Positions 44,875-54,719 of a stretch of DNA of 64,000 bases are shown piece by piece. The stretch covers positions 33,715 through 97,714 of the forward strand of contig JAYPBC010000006.1 in NCBI GenBank assembly GCA_038124025.1. The letters run 5' to 3'. The notes under the pieces were generated by a model, which saw nothing but the letters and a program-made list of their open reading frames with translations, made no database searches and was not told the origin of the DNA. The stretch is from UBA1275 sp038124025. GTDB lineage: Bacteria > Bacteroidota > Rhodothermia > Balneolales > Balneolaceae. How positions within the stretch are numbered: position 1 is the stretch's first letter; every line of letters begins with the position of its first letter. The position numbers and the translations under genes were made by a program.

Positions 44875-46686
44875 TTAATTATCGATAGATTCATAGTAGT
44901 TTCTAAGTGTATAGAAAGCTTTTTTACGAACACCTTGTTCAGAAATGAGTCCTTTTCTATTGAAGTCAGCTTGAATCTTACGTAAGTGTCTCCTTGGAGA
45001 CCTAAAATCCATTAAAATCCAGGGTGAAGTACCTGCCAGAAATTCAATATTTTTTAGCATTTCAATATTATTTATGTAGACAGCATCTTGATATTCTTCT
45101 GTCCACCTATCAATCTCGTTTCCATGATTACCTTGTAAAGCGCCCGCACCAAATTCACTCATGATCACTGGTTTATTATATTCAGATTCCCATTTTATGT
45201 TACTACACGATGTGGGTGTTCCTCCATACCAACCGCAATAGCTATTGATACCTATCACATCTACAAATTCCCCAAACAGATCTTCTATGTGATTGACTCC
45301 TTTTCTTCTAGTTTGGGTGTCAAGTGCCGCAGTAATTAAACGGGTATTATCCATCTCTCTTGCCTTTGAGGCTAATTTTTTCAAAAAATTTAATCTTGCT
45401 TCGCCTTCAGGTGTCTCATTAGCAATTGACCAAAGAACAACAGCAGCTCGATTTTTATCTCTAGCTATCATTTCTTTTAGTTGCCGTTCTGCATTTGTGT
45501 AGGTGTCTGCATTCTCAAATAATACGGTCCAATAAACAGGTATTTCTGACCAAATAAGTAACCCCATTTTTTCGGCTTCTCTAACCATGTATTCATTATG
45601 AGGATAGTGTGCTAAACGAACAAAATTACTACCAAGATCTGTTGCCCATTGAAGTAAAATTTGAGCTTCTTCTTTAGAAGTAACCCGACCTGTTTTAAAT
45701 GGAGCCTCTTCATGTATACTAATACCTTTGAGAAATATTTCTTCACCATTTAATAGAATTTTTGTTCCCTTAGTCTCTATAGTTCTAAAACCAATTTGAT
45801 CATTTATTGGATTATTGTTTGAAGAAAGAATTACATCATAGAGTTTTGGATTTTTTGTAGACCAATAAACCGGGTTAGCTTTAGTTTCAAATTCAACGAT
45901 TCCCCTATCATCAGCATAGTATGTTTCGTCAATTTTTAGCTCAGGAATTTTTATAGAGACTTCATCTTCAAGATTTGAATTTTTTAATTTAATCCAACCA
46001 GTAATTTTTTTTGGGTCATTATTATCTAATTGTATTTTATAATCGTATATGTGCGTTTTAGGCACGTTAATTATTGATACAGATCTGGTGATCCCACCGT
46101 AATTCCACCAATCAGTATTAACAGTTGGAACAGCTTCTCTTAATCTTTTATTGTCTACCTTTATTACAATTAAATTGTCTTTTTCTTTGAGTTTTCCAGT
46201 TACATCAAAATAAAAAGGAGTATAGCCACCCACATGTTCTCCAATTTTTTCCCCATTTAAATAAACGACAGCGTGGTAATTTACTGCTCCAAAATATAGG
46301 TATGTGGTTTCCCCACTGACTAAATTATGGTTGAAGTTTCTCTTGTACCATATAGTGCCTTCATAGTAATAGAGCTTCTCCATTTGAGTATTCCAATCTC
46401 CAGGAACCATAATTTGATAATCTGAATCAAAATTATATTCAATCAAATCAGAAGGATGTTTCATCTGACGATCAATAAAATATCCATCTTCTTTTGGTTG
46501 ATATCTATGGTTATAGTATCCATTTTCTAGTGGATCAATTATTATACTCCAAAGTCCATCTAATGTTTGTGAATCTCTATTCTGAATATTTTGTAAGAAA
46601 AAATCATTGGTAACCTGATGGCCTTGTAAAGAAGAAGAAATGGCAGCTACCAAAAAAAATGTAGATAAGTGTTTTTTTATCATCAA
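44875..46686 (-). CDS. Secreted GH2 beta-glucuronidase
   Basis: A 603-residue GH2 enzyme with a signal peptide (about 1-22), a jelly-roll domain, an Ig-like domain and a TIM barrel. The acid/base is Glu424 (SIANETPEG) and the nucleophile Glu511 (VIMSEFGAG), close to 413 and 504 in E. coli GUS. The carboxylate-recognising Asn-x-Lys motif is present as FNRKG (Asn576, Lys578), which points to glucuronidase rather than galactosidase activity. It is divergent from the glucuronate operon, which would use its product, and shares the 102-bp control region. Confidence 0.85.
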   Translation of the reverse strand: MMIKKHLSTFFLVAAISSSLQGHQVTNDFFLQNIQNRDSQTLDGLWSIIIDPLENGYYNHRYQPKEDGYFIDRQMKHPSDLIEYNFDSDYQIMVPGDWNTQMEKLYYYEGTIWYKRNFNHNLVSGETTYLYFGAVNYHAVVYLNGEKIGEHVGGYTPFYFDVTGKLKEKDNLIVIKVDNKRLREAVPTVNTDWWNYGGITRSVSIINVPKTHIYDYKIQLDNNDPKKITGWIKLKNSNLEDEVSIKIPELKIDETYYADDRGIVEFETKANPVYWSTKNPKLYDVILSSNNNPINDQIGFRTIETKGTKILLNGEEIFLKGISIHEEAPFKTGRVTSKEEAQILLQWATDLGSNFVRLAHYPHNEYMVREAEKMGLLIWSEIPVYWTVLFENADTYTNAERQLKEMIARDKNRAAVVLWSIANETPEGEARLNFLKKLASKAREMDNTRLITAALDTQTRRKGVNHIEDLFGEFVDVIGINSYCGWYGGTPTSCSNIKWESEYNKPVIMSEFGAGALQGNHGNEIDRWTEEYQDAVYINNIEMLKNIEFLAGTSPWILMDFRSPRRHLRKIQADFNRKGLISEQGVRKKAFYTLRNYYESIDN

Positions 46687-46761
46687 TAGAGGGATTTGTA
46701 GTTAGAAAATTGTGAGTTCAAATATTATTTGCAAATGTAATGAAAAAAGCTGAAAATACAA

Positions 46762-46777
46762 TCGTGCACGTACACGA
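46762..46777. promoter_or_regulatory. Candidate LacI-type operator between GH2 and uronate operon
   Basis: A 16-bp near-perfect palindrome, TCGTGCAC / GTACACGA, with one mismatched pair and a CG-rich centre in AT-rich surroundings. It ends 11 bp before the fructuronate reductase ATG, just after a possible -10 (TACAAT, 46757-46762). The size and symmetry suit a LacI-family repressor; the candidate is encoded at the end of the operon. I saw no second copy elsewhere in the window. Confidence 0.6.
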
Positions 46778-46788
46778 ATATAAATTTT

Positions 46789-47625
46789 ATGGGGAAACTA
46801 AAAAACTTAACTGTCCTAATTACTGGGGGGACTGGAATTCTGGGCAATAGAATGGCTTATGCATTGGGTAAAGAAGGAGCAACAGTAATTATTTCAGGTT
46901 TAAATGCTAAAAAAATTGCTACCTCAGTCTCGTATTTACGAGAGCATGCTATTGATGCTAGAGGAGTTGAAATGAATGTGTTAGATGAATCATCCATAGA
47001 AAATGCTTTAAATATTATTAAAGAATTTTCAATTCGGTCGATTGATATACTAATCAATGCAGCAGGAGGTAATCATCCAAAAGGAACCACCGATAAGACT
47101 AGATTTAAAATAGGAGATGATAAAACTGAAAATCTAAAAACATTTTTTGAATTGGATAAAGAAGGTATTCAATTTGTGTTTGATTTGAATTTTATGGGAA
47201 CACTTTTACCAATCCAGAAATTTGCGCCATTATTAATGAATTCACCAAATCCTTCAATTGTGAATATTTCAAGTATGAATGCATTTAAACCATTAACAAA
47301 AATTCCTGCATACAGCGCAGCAAAAGCTGCAGTTAGTAATTTCACACAATGGCTTGCTACACATTTTGCTGATGTTGGTATTAGAGTAAATGCAATAGCA
47401 CCAGGGTTTTTTTTAACAAAACAGAATAATAGTCTTTTAGTAAATGATGATAACTCTTTTACGGAACGTGGCAAAAAAATTATTAATCATACCCCGTTGG
47501 GTAGATTCGGCGAACCTGAAGATTTAGATACAACTATCACTTGGTTATGTGACCCTAGTACGTCATTTGTCACAGGAATTATTGTACCAGTGGATGGTGG
47601 ATTTAGTGCTTTTTCAGGAATCTAA
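46789..47625 (+). CDS. uxuB: SDR-type D-fructuronate reductase (mannonate oxidoreductase)
   Basis: Reduces fructuronate to D-mannonate, step 2 of glucuronate breakdown. It is a classical SDR of 278 residues with the cofactor loop TGGTGILGN (12-20), NAAGG, and catalytic Ser in SSMNAF with Tyr175-Lys179 (YSAAK). It resembles the short SDR form known from Bacillus (YjmF) rather than the long E. coli UxuB. The call is strengthened by the operon: uxuA starts 2 bp downstream. Confidence 0.85.
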   Translation: MGKLKNLTVLITGGTGILGNRMAYALGKEGATVIISGLNAKKIATSVSYLREHAIDARGVEMNVLDESSIENALNIIKEFSIRSIDILINAAGGNHPKGTTDKTRFKIGDDKTENLKTFFELDKEGIQFVFDLNFMGTLLPIQKFAPLLMNSPNPSIVNISSMNAFKPLTKIPAYSAAKAAVSNFTQWLATHFADVGIRVNAIAPGFFLTKQNNSLLVNDDNSFTERGKKIINHTPLGRFGEPEDLDTTITWLCDPSTSFVTGIIVPVDGGFSAFSGI

Positions 47626-47627
47626 TT

Positions 47628-48791
47628 ATGAATATTATTGAAAGTTTTAGATGGTATGGCCCAAAAGATTCGGTATCTTTGGATGATATCAAACAAGCTG
47701 GAGCTAAAGGAATAGTCTCTGCCCTACATGATATTCAAAATGGTGAATCATGGCCTTTAGAAAATATATTATTACATAAAAATCAAATTGAAGCCAAGAA
47801 TCTTGAGTGGCTTGTAGTTGAAAGTGTACCTGTGCATGAAAATATCAAAATGCAAATAGGTAATTATGAACACTATATAAACAATTATAAATTAACTCTT
47901 GAAAACTTAGGGAAAATAGGAATATCTACGGTATGCTTTAATTTTATGCCTGTTCTTGACTGGACAAGAACTGACATCAACTATACCTTAGAGGATGGTT
48001 CAAAGGCACTAAGATTTGACATTATCGATATTGCGGTTTTTGATCAATATATATTAAAGAGGTACAAATCTACAATTAGCTATTCTGATAGTATTAATAA
48101 ATTAGCTGAAGATAGATTTTCTCGAATGTCGGCTAAGTCTATAGATGAGTTAAAGAATGTGATTTTGGCGGGACTTCCTGGTTCAGAAGAAACCTATTCT
48201 ATAGAGACATTTAGAACCATGATCGATGCCTATAGCTTAATTTCTCATGAGCAATTAAGATCAAATTTAATTCACTTTTTGAGTGAAATCATTCCAGTTG
48301 CAGAGAAGTTTTCTATTAAACTTGCAATTCATCCAGATGACCCCCCATTTGATATTTTTGGATTACCAAGAATTGTTTCAACCAAAAAAGATCTAGAATT
48401 CATTTATGAAAGACTCCCATCGAATTCTAATGGGCTTTGCTTTTGTTCAGGTTCACTCGGGGCAACCAAGAAGAATGATTTAATAGATATAATAAATACA
48501 TTTTCAACTAGGATACATTTTTTTCATTTAAGATCAGTTAAACATGGGCATGAAGGATCTTTTTATGAAGCAAATCATTTGGAAGGTGATACCAATCTCG
48601 TAGCAATAATGAAAGCAATCATAGATAATGAAGGATATGCTTCGGATGCAAAGATACCTATGCGACCTGATCATGGGCATCAAATGCTAGATGATCTTAA
48701 TAAAGATCAAAATCCTGGTTACTCTGCAATAGGTAGATTAAAAGGTCTCGCGGAATTGCGCGGTTTAGAGATAGGTTTGCGCTATCGATAA
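47628..48791 (+). CDS. uxuA: Mannonate dehydratase UxuA
   Basis: Converts D-mannonate to 2-keto-3-deoxygluconate. The 387-residue TIM-barrel protein has the near-invariant family segments FRWYGPKDSVSLDDIKQAGA, ESVPVHENIK, CFNFMPVLDWTRTD, AIHPDDPP (metal-binding His), FCSGSLGA, FFHLRSVKHG and RPDHGHQML. It is a short UxuA, like the Bacillus form. It follows the SDR gene by 2 bp and precedes uxaC by 18 bp. Confidence 0.97.
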   Translation: MNIIESFRWYGPKDSVSLDDIKQAGAKGIVSALHDIQNGESWPLENILLHKNQIEAKNLEWLVVESVPVHENIKMQIGNYEHYINNYKLTLENLGKIGISTVCFNFMPVLDWTRTDINYTLEDGSKALRFDIIDIAVFDQYILKRYKSTISYSDSINKLAEDRFSRMSAKSIDELKNVILAGLPGSEETYSIETFRTMIDAYSLISHEQLRSNLIHFLSEIIPVAEKFSIKLAIHPDDPPFDIFGLPRIVSTKKDLEFIYERLPSNSNGLCFCSGSLGATKKNDLIDIINTFSTRIHFFHLRSVKHGHEGSFYEANHLEGDTNLVAIMKAIIDNEGYASDAKIPMRPDHGHQMLDDLNKDQNPGYSAIGRLKGLAELRGLEIGLRYR

Positions 48792-48809
48792 ATTAGAACC
48801 AGTTTTATT

Positions 48810-50213
48810 ATGAAGACTTTCTTAAATGATAATTTTTTTCTGAATAATTCTACAGCAGAATGGCTTTATCATGATGTAGTAAAATCATTGCCTATAATTG
48901 ATTTCCACAATCATCTTTCTCCTAAAGATATTGCAGATAATACGCAGTTTGAAAACTTTACCCAAGCTTGGTTAACGGACGATCATTATAAATGGAGAGC
49001 TATGAGAGCTCTAGGAATTGATGAAGAATATATTACCGGTTCAGCATCTGATGAAGATAAATTTATAGCATGGTCCAGTTGTGTTCCTCATTTATTTCGT
49101 AATCCACTATATCACTGGACTCATCTTGAGTTAAAGAGATACTTTGATGTGCATGATCTATTGTCAGAAGAAACAGGTAGAAAAATTTATAGACAAGTAA
49201 ATAGTTTTCTGAGCACAAAGAAGTTCTCAGTAAGAGAGTTATTAAAGAAAATGAAAGTTCAAGTGCTATGTACTACTGACGATCCATTGGATACGTTGAT
49301 ATATCATGATCAAATTCTTCTAGACAAACAAATAGATATTCAAGTTCGCCCAACATTTAGACCAGATAAAGCAATTAATGTTCACGATGAAAATCATTTT
49401 AGGAACTACATCAGAGAGATTGAGGTAGAATCTAATGAAAATATTTCTAGTCTTGATCATTATTTGGTTTTTCTGAAATCTAGGCATGATTACTTTCATG
49501 AAAAAGGCTGTAGACTTTCAGACCATGGTCTATCAGTGTTTAGTTACATAAACAACAACAAACTAATTGCTTCATCAACATTTGCAAAATTATTAGAAGA
49601 AGAAAAAGTATCAAAAAAAAGTAAAAATCAACTCCAAGGATTTTTATTGTATACAATAGCTAGTTGGAATTATGAAAAAGAATGGGTTCAACAATTTCAT
49701 ATTGGAGCATTGAGAAATAATTCGACTAGATTATTGGAAAAATTAGGACTTGATGCTGGAAGTGATTCAATTGGAGGATTTGATCACACTGTATCAATTT
49801 CAAAATTTATTGATTCACTCGATAAGAATGATACCCTTACAAAATCTATACTGTATAATTTAAATCCAGTCGATAACTCAATTTTTACAACCATGGCGGG
49901 TAATTTCAATAGTGGTTACAACAATGAAATAATTAAGATTGGTGCGCCTTGGTGGTATTTAGATCAATATCATGGAATTAAAGAACAAATAAATGCGATA
50001 TCTGCATTTGGAATTTTAAGCAACTTCATAGGGATGGTAACAGACTCAAGATCTTTTCTTTCATTTTCTAGGCATGAATATTTCAGACGAATACTTTGTC
50101 AGGTCATTGCAGATGATGTTGAAAATGGTTTAATACCGTACGATAAAGATCTATTAATTGAGCTAGTGGAGGGTATTTCTTACAAAAACGCAAAAAAATT
50201 TCTTTCTTTTTAA
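48810..50213 (+). CDS. uxaC: Glucuronate/galacturonate isomerase UxaC
   Basis: Isomerises D-glucuronate to D-fructuronate (or galacturonate to tagaturonate), the first intracellular step. The 467-residue amidohydrolase-fold enzyme shows IDFHNHLSPKDIADN (metal-binding His-x-His, about 30-44), TDDPLDTL, RPTFRPDKA, DHGLSVF and IGMVTDSRSFLSFSRHEYFRRILC. No tagaturonate reductase or altronate dehydratase is visible here, so glucuronate is the more likely substrate. Confidence 0.97.
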   Translation: MKTFLNDNFFLNNSTAEWLYHDVVKSLPIIDFHNHLSPKDIADNTQFENFTQAWLTDDHYKWRAMRALGIDEEYITGSASDEDKFIAWSSCVPHLFRNPLYHWTHLELKRYFDVHDLLSEETGRKIYRQVNSFLSTKKFSVRELLKKMKVQVLCTTDDPLDTLIYHDQILLDKQIDIQVRPTFRPDKAINVHDENHFRNYIREIEVESNENISSLDHYLVFLKSRHDYFHEKGCRLSDHGLSVFSYINNNKLIASSTFAKLLEEEKVSKKSKNQLQGFLLYTIASWNYEKEWVQQFHIGALRNNSTRLLEKLGLDAGSDSIGGFDHTVSISKFIDSLDKNDTLTKSILYNLNPVDNSIFTTMAGNFNSGYNNEIIKIGAPWWYLDQYHGIKEQINAISAFGILSNFIGMVTDSRSFLSFSRHEYFRRILCQVIADDVENGLIPYDKDLLIELVEGISYKNAKKFLSF

Positions 50214-50229
50214 CTAATAGGTTCAAATT

Positions 50230-51267
50230 ATGAATTCAGTAATTACTTTTGGTGAAATGATGCTTCGATTAAGTACTCCTAATTATGAGCGTTTTTCTCA
50301 ATCGAATTCCTTTAATGTACATTATGGTGGTGGAGAGTCAAATGTAGCCATATCGCTAGCTAATTTTGGAATCTCTGTGGAATTTGTCACTCAGTTCCCT
50401 AAAAATGATTTAGCTGAGGCTGCATTTTTGGAATTAAGAAAACGTGGTGTTGGCACTCAAAATATTATACGAGGTGGCGAAAGGCTAGGAATTTATTTCT
50501 TGGAAACAGGAGCGGTAGCACGAGCAAGTAATGTCATTTATGATAGAATGAATTCATCATTCTCTGAGGTAAAACCTGGTATGTTTAATTGGGGTTCTAT
50601 TTTTGAGAAGGCATCATGGTTTCATTGGACTGGTATATCACCGGCTGTTTCACAATCAGCTGCTGATACATGTTTAGAAGCAATAATTGCTGCAAAAGAA
50701 CTAGGTATTACAATCTCAACTGATCTTAATTACCGTAAAAAATTATGGAAATATGGAAAAAGAAGTAATGACATCATGGAAGAATTAACTAAATACTGTG
50801 ATATCATTTTAGGTAATGAAGAGGACGCGAAAAAGCACTTTAATATTCATCCAGAAGATGTGGATGTTAGGGATGCTCAATCAATTGATGCAATTAGATA
50901 TCAATCAGTATGTAGACAGTTGAAAGAAAAATTTCCAAATGCCAAGAAAATTATCACCACACTTCGTGGATCAACTAATGCCAATTACAATACTTGGTCA
51001 GGTATTCTTTACAATGGAAAAGATTTTTATACAGCCCCAGTCTATAATATCACAGATATAGTTGATAGAGTAGGCAGTGGTGATTCATTTATGGCTGGAT
51101 TAATTTATGGTTTGATGACATGGCCTGAAGATGACGAAAAAGCACTTCATTTCGCAACTGCTGCATCATGTTTGAAACATACTATACATGGAGATGCAAA
51201 TTTAGTATCAATAGATGAGGTGAATAAATTAATGTCGGGAGATCAATCGGGAAGAGTTTCTAGGTAG
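50230..51267 (+). CDS. kdgK: 2-keto-3-deoxygluconate kinase KdgK (PfkB family)
   Basis: Phosphorylates KDG to KDPG with ATP. It is a PfkB-family protein of 345 residues with an N-terminal GEMMLRLS, the substrate-region HYGGGESNVAISLANFG, a central STDLNYRKKLW and the catalytic DRVGSGDSFMAGLIYG (the Asp of GSGDS is the base). The specificity is inferred from the operon position between uxaC and eda. Confidence 0.93.
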   Translation: MNSVITFGEMMLRLSTPNYERFSQSNSFNVHYGGGESNVAISLANFGISVEFVTQFPKNDLAEAAFLELRKRGVGTQNIIRGGERLGIYFLETGAVARASNVIYDRMNSSFSEVKPGMFNWGSIFEKASWFHWTGISPAVSQSAADTCLEAIIAAKELGITISTDLNYRKKLWKYGKRSNDIMEELTKYCDIILGNEEDAKKHFNIHPEDVDVRDAQSIDAIRYQSVCRQLKEKFPNAKKIITTLRGSTNANYNTWSGILYNGKDFYTAPVYNITDIVDRVGSGDSFMAGLIYGLMTWPEDDEKALHFATAASCLKHTIHGDANLVSIDEVNKLMSGDQSGRVSR

Positions 51268-51273
51268 GAGATA

Positions 51274-51948
51274 ATGATGGCAAATTTTACAAGAATAGAT
51301 GTGTTTAATGAAATGAAAAAAAGTGGTATAGTGCCCGTTTTTTATCATCCAAATTTGATGATTTGTAAACGAATTGTACGACTTTGTTATAATGCAGGCT
51401 TTACTGTTTTTGAATTTACAAATCGAGGAGAACAGGCCAACTTAATTTTTAAAGAACTTATTGAATATGTTCGTGAAGAATTTGAAGATTTAATGTTAGG
51501 TATTGGCTCTGTAGTGGATGCTTCAACAGCCGCATATTATATTGGAATAGGTGCAGATTTTGTTGTCTCACCAATACTATCAAGTGAAATGGCAAAAGTA
51601 TGTAATCGCCAAAAAATTGGATGGATACCCGGATGTGGAACGCTTACAGAAATTTCAAATGCTGAAACGATGGGTGCTGAAGTGATAAAAATTTTCCCAA
51701 GTTTATCAGTAGGTGGTCCTCAATTTGTTAAAGATATAAAAGGCCCATCTCCATGGACAAGTATTATGCCAACAGGTGGAGTTACAACTGAAAAAGATAA
51801 TTTATATTCATGGTTTGAAGCAGGTGTTCATTGTGTAGGAATTGGTTCTAATCTAATACCAAATGAAATGATAAATGATGAAAATACACTCCAGGAATAT
51901 CTGATTGAAGTTTCAAAAAATCTTAAACAAGTGAGATCTAACCTTTGA
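51274..51948 (+). CDS. eda: KDPG/KHG aldolase Eda
   Basis: Splits KDPG into pyruvate and glyceraldehyde-3-phosphate, the last step of the pathway. It is a 224-residue class I aldolase. The Glu near the N-terminal barrel is in FEFTNRG, the central motif is LGIGSVVDASTA, and the Schiff-base Lys lies in VIKIFPS, followed by MPTGGVT. Slight departures from the textbook TLRT and KFFPA forms are seen in other Bacteroidota members. The stop overlaps the dctP start. Confidence 0.93.
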   Translation: MMANFTRIDVFNEMKKSGIVPVFYHPNLMICKRIVRLCYNAGFTVFEFTNRGEQANLIFKELIEYVREEFEDLMLGIGSVVDASTAAYYIGIGADFVVSPILSSEMAKVCNRQKIGWIPGCGTLTEISNAETMGAEVIKIFPSLSVGGPQFVKDIKGPSPWTSIMPTGGVTTEKDNLYSWFEAGVHCVGIGSNLIPNEMINDENTLQEYLIEVSKNLKQVRSNL

Positions 51949-52943
51949 GAACTTATCTAAAATTGATACTTAGTGTTATTGTTTTGATAGTTGGTTGTAA
52001 ACCAAAACAAAATATTAAAACTTTGAAGCTTGGTCACGGACTTGATGTCAGTCATCCTGTTCATAAAGGAATTGTTTTTTTTGCAGAGGATCTCAATAAA
52101 AGATCAAATGGATCCTTGATTATAAAGATTTATCCTAATGGGCAACTTGGCGATGAAAGAGAGCTTCTTGAGTTACTTCAAATTGGTAGTTTAGAGATAA
52201 CAAAAGTAAATGCAGCTGTACTTGAGAATTTTGTTCCTGACTACAAGGTGCTTTCAATCCCTTATCTATTTAGAAGTAGAGAGCATGCGTATCAATTTTA
52301 TGGTAGTGAGTTGGGTCAAAGCTTATTAACAAAAGGGGAGTCTGTTCGTCTCAGAGGATTATGCTATTACGATGCAGGCAGTAGGTCATTTTATACTACA
52401 GAAAAACCTATTTACTCAGCTACTGATCTAAGAGGATTAAAAATTAGGACTCAAAAGTCAAATATGGCAATTCAAATGATTCGTCATTTAGATGCATCAC
52501 CAACCCCAATTGATTGGAGTGAATTATATACTGCACTTCAACAAGGAGTCGTTGATGGGGCTGAAAACAATTTGCCATCTTTTTTTCTATCTAAACACTA
52601 TGAAATATCGCCCTACTTAACACTTGATGAGCATACACGTATTCCGGATATACTTGTAATAGGTTCAAGTATATGGAATAGTCTAAGTGAAAAAGAGCAG
52701 AAATGGATTTTAGATTCAGCAAAAGCGTCTTCTCAGATACAAAAAAAACTATGGAAAGAGGCTGAAAATTTAGCTCTTTCCGAACTTTTAAAAGAAAATG
52801 TTGAGATTATTCAAATTTCAAAAGATAGTTTTGTGGAATTGATCTCACCTATGATTGATGAAATCAAATCGGATTCTTTATATGCATATTACATTAATGG
52901 AATTGAAGAAATGTTGAGATCTGAAAATGAATATGCGAACTAA
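51945..52943 (+). CDS. dctP: TRAP transporter substrate-binding protein DctP, lipid-anchored
   Basis: Captures the uronate in the periplasm for the DctQM permease. The 332-residue DctP-fold protein has SHPVHKGIVFFAEDLNKRSNG, GQLGDERELLELLQIGS, the carboxylate-binding Arg in DLRGLKIRTQKS and WSELYTALQQGVVDGAEN. The start is a TTG (51945) inside the eda stop. The signal ends IVGC (Cys18), so it is probably a lipoprotein, unusual for a Gram-negative DctP. The operon points to glucuronate as ligand. Confidence 0.9.
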   Translation: MRTYLKLILSVIVLIVGCKPKQNIKTLKLGHGLDVSHPVHKGIVFFAEDLNKRSNGSLIIKIYPNGQLGDERELLELLQIGSLEITKVNAAVLENFVPDYKVLSIPYLFRSREHAYQFYGSELGQSLLTKGESVRLRGLCYYDAGSRSFYTTEKPIYSATDLRGLKIRTQKSNMAIQMIRHLDASPTPIDWSELYTALQQGVVDGAENNLPSFFLSKHYEISPYLTLDEHTRIPDILVIGSSIWNSLSEKEQKWILDSAKASSQIQKKLWKEAENLALSELLKENVEIIQISKDSFVELISPMIDEIKSDSLYAYYINGIEEMLRSENEYAN

Positions 52944-53394
52944 ATTAGATCGTTTTCTTGAAATTATACTGGTAGGTCTAATTGCAATTATTTTGATTAA
53001 TGTTATGTGGCAAGTTATTACACGCTACTTATTTAATTCACCTAGTACCATTACAGAAGAAATATCTAGGTTTGGTCTTATTTGGTTTGGTTTTCTGGGT
53101 GCGGTATATGCAAATAGTAAAGGATTACATTTAGCAATTGATGTATTAATTGAGTCTACTCAAAATAAAACAAAGATCTTCTTTTCAATATTAATCAATC
53201 TTCTAATTCTTATTTTTAGTTTTAGTGTTCTAATAGTTGGAGGGCTTAATTTAATAATTATCAATTATCAATTAGGTCAATTAACAGCTGGTTTAGGAAT
53301 CCAGATGGGTCATATCTACTTGGTTATACCAATTAGTGGATTATTCATTTCCTTTCATTGCTTTGAAAACTTAATTGCTTTAAAGGTCAAATAA
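52927..53394 (+). CDS. dctQ: TRAP transporter small permease DctQ
   Basis: A 155-residue protein with four membrane segments, matching the DctQ fold: a first helix ILVGLIAIILINVMWQVITRY, then EEISRFGLIWFGFLGAVYANSKGLHLAID, the usual signature. It pairs with DctM to carry substrate with a sodium ion. It overlaps dctP by 17 bp; a second ATG two codons later is possible. The dctM start is one base after its stop. Confidence 0.93.
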   Translation: MNMRTKLDRFLEIILVGLIAIILINVMWQVITRYLFNSPSTITEEISRFGLIWFGFLGAVYANSKGLHLAIDVLIESTQNKTKIFFSILINLLILIFSFSVLIVGGLNLIIINYQLGQLTAGLGIQMGHIYLVIPISGLFISFHCFENLIALKVK

Positions 53395-53395
53395 G

Positions 53396-54691
53396 ATGGA
53401 ATGGGTTGAGGCAATTATATTAATCATTAGCTTTTTTTTACTATTAGGTATTGGCGTTCCAATAGCATTCTCGATAGGTATTGCATCTCAAATTACTATT
53501 TTATTGACTATTGAATCTGTTCCTGCTTTGACTACTTTAGCTCAACAAATGGCTACCTCATTGGACAGTTTTACATTACTTGCAATACCTTTTTTTATTC
53601 TCGCAGGTCAATTTATGAACCAGGGAGGTATAGCTGATCGACTCATAGCCTTTGCTAAATCAATATTCGGGTCAATCCCTGGTGGGTTAGCATTTGTTAA
53701 TATTATATCATGTATGTTATTTGGTGCTATATCTGGTTCGGCAGTTGCTGCTGCTTCTGCGATTGGTGGATTTATGAGTCCAATGATGGAAAAAGAAGGA
53801 TATGATAGATCATTTTCTGCTGCAGTCAATATTAGTAGTGCAACGACTGGATTAATTATCCCTCCTTCAAATATTCTTATTGTTTATTCTCTAGCAAGTG
53901 GGGGTGTTTCTATTGGGGCGCTTTTTTTAGCTGGATATATACCCGGATTATTGATGGGATTATCTTTGATGGTTTTAGCATCAATCTTTTCAATTTATAA
54001 GCAATTTCCACGTTCAGAGAGGACAACTATGAGTAATGTTATTAAGTCTTTTCTGAGTGCGTTACCCAGTTTATTTATGCTTATTTTAGTTATAGGTGGT
54101 ATTGTTGCTGGTTTATTTACCGCTACTGAAGCTTCAGCAATATCTGTTATTTATGCTATGGTACTCTCCTTTTTTTATAAAGAAATATCAATCGGGGATC
54201 TTTCAGATATTTTTATTGAAACCATCAAAATATCAAGTATAGTCTTGTTCTTGATAGCAACATCTATGAGTATGTCTTGGGTCATGTCATATGAAGATTT
54301 GCCCTCTTTGATAAATGAAATCATTTTAGGATTTAGCGACAATCCAATAATTATAATTCTAATTATAAACACTATTCTTTTATTGATAGGTATTTTCATG
54401 GATATGACTCCTGCTGTATTGATATTTACCCCAATATTTTTACCAATAGTTACAGCCACTGGAATGGATCCATTACATTTTGGTATCATGATGATTATGA
54501 ATCTATGTATTGGATTATGCACACCACCAGTTGGGTCTGTTTTATTTGTAGGGTGTAGTATCTCAAATTTAAAAATTGAAGATGTGATTAAACCTTTGAT
54601 CCCATTTTTTTTGGTCTTAATAATAGTTTTGTTAGCTGTTACTTTTATTCCAAATCTTTCTTTGTGGCTGCCTAAGTATTTAGGCTTGTAA
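53396..54691 (+). CDS. dctM: TRAP transporter large permease DctM
   Basis: A 431-residue membrane protein with about twelve hydrophobic segments, the sodium-driven transport subunit. Signatures are LLAIPFFILAGQFMNQGGIADRLI, the first half-repeat ATTGLIIPPSNILIVYSLASGG, TATEASAISVIYAM, and the second FMDMTPAVLIFTPIFLPI with CIGLCTPPVGSVLFVG. The 28-bp gap to the LacI gene suggests they share a transcript. Confidence 0.95.
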   Translation: MEWVEAIILIISFFLLLGIGVPIAFSIGIASQITILLTIESVPALTTLAQQMATSLDSFTLLAIPFFILAGQFMNQGGIADRLIAFAKSIFGSIPGGLAFVNIISCMLFGAISGSAVAAASAIGGFMSPMMEKEGYDRSFSAAVNISSATTGLIIPPSNILIVYSLASGGVSIGALFLAGYIPGLLMGLSLMVLASIFSIYKQFPRSERTTMSNVIKSFLSALPSLFMLILVIGGIVAGLFTATEASAISVIYAMVLSFFYKEISIGDLSDIFIETIKISSIVLFLIATSMSMSWVMSYEDLPSLINEIILGFSDNPIIIILIINTILLLIGIFMDMTPAVLIFTPIFLPIVTATGMDPLHFGIMMIMNLCIGLCTPPVGSVLFVGCSISNLKIEDVIKPLIPFFLVLIIVLLAVTFIPNLSLWLPKYLGL

Positions 54692-54719
54692 TATTCTATC
54701 TAAACTTTCTGTTTAAATA

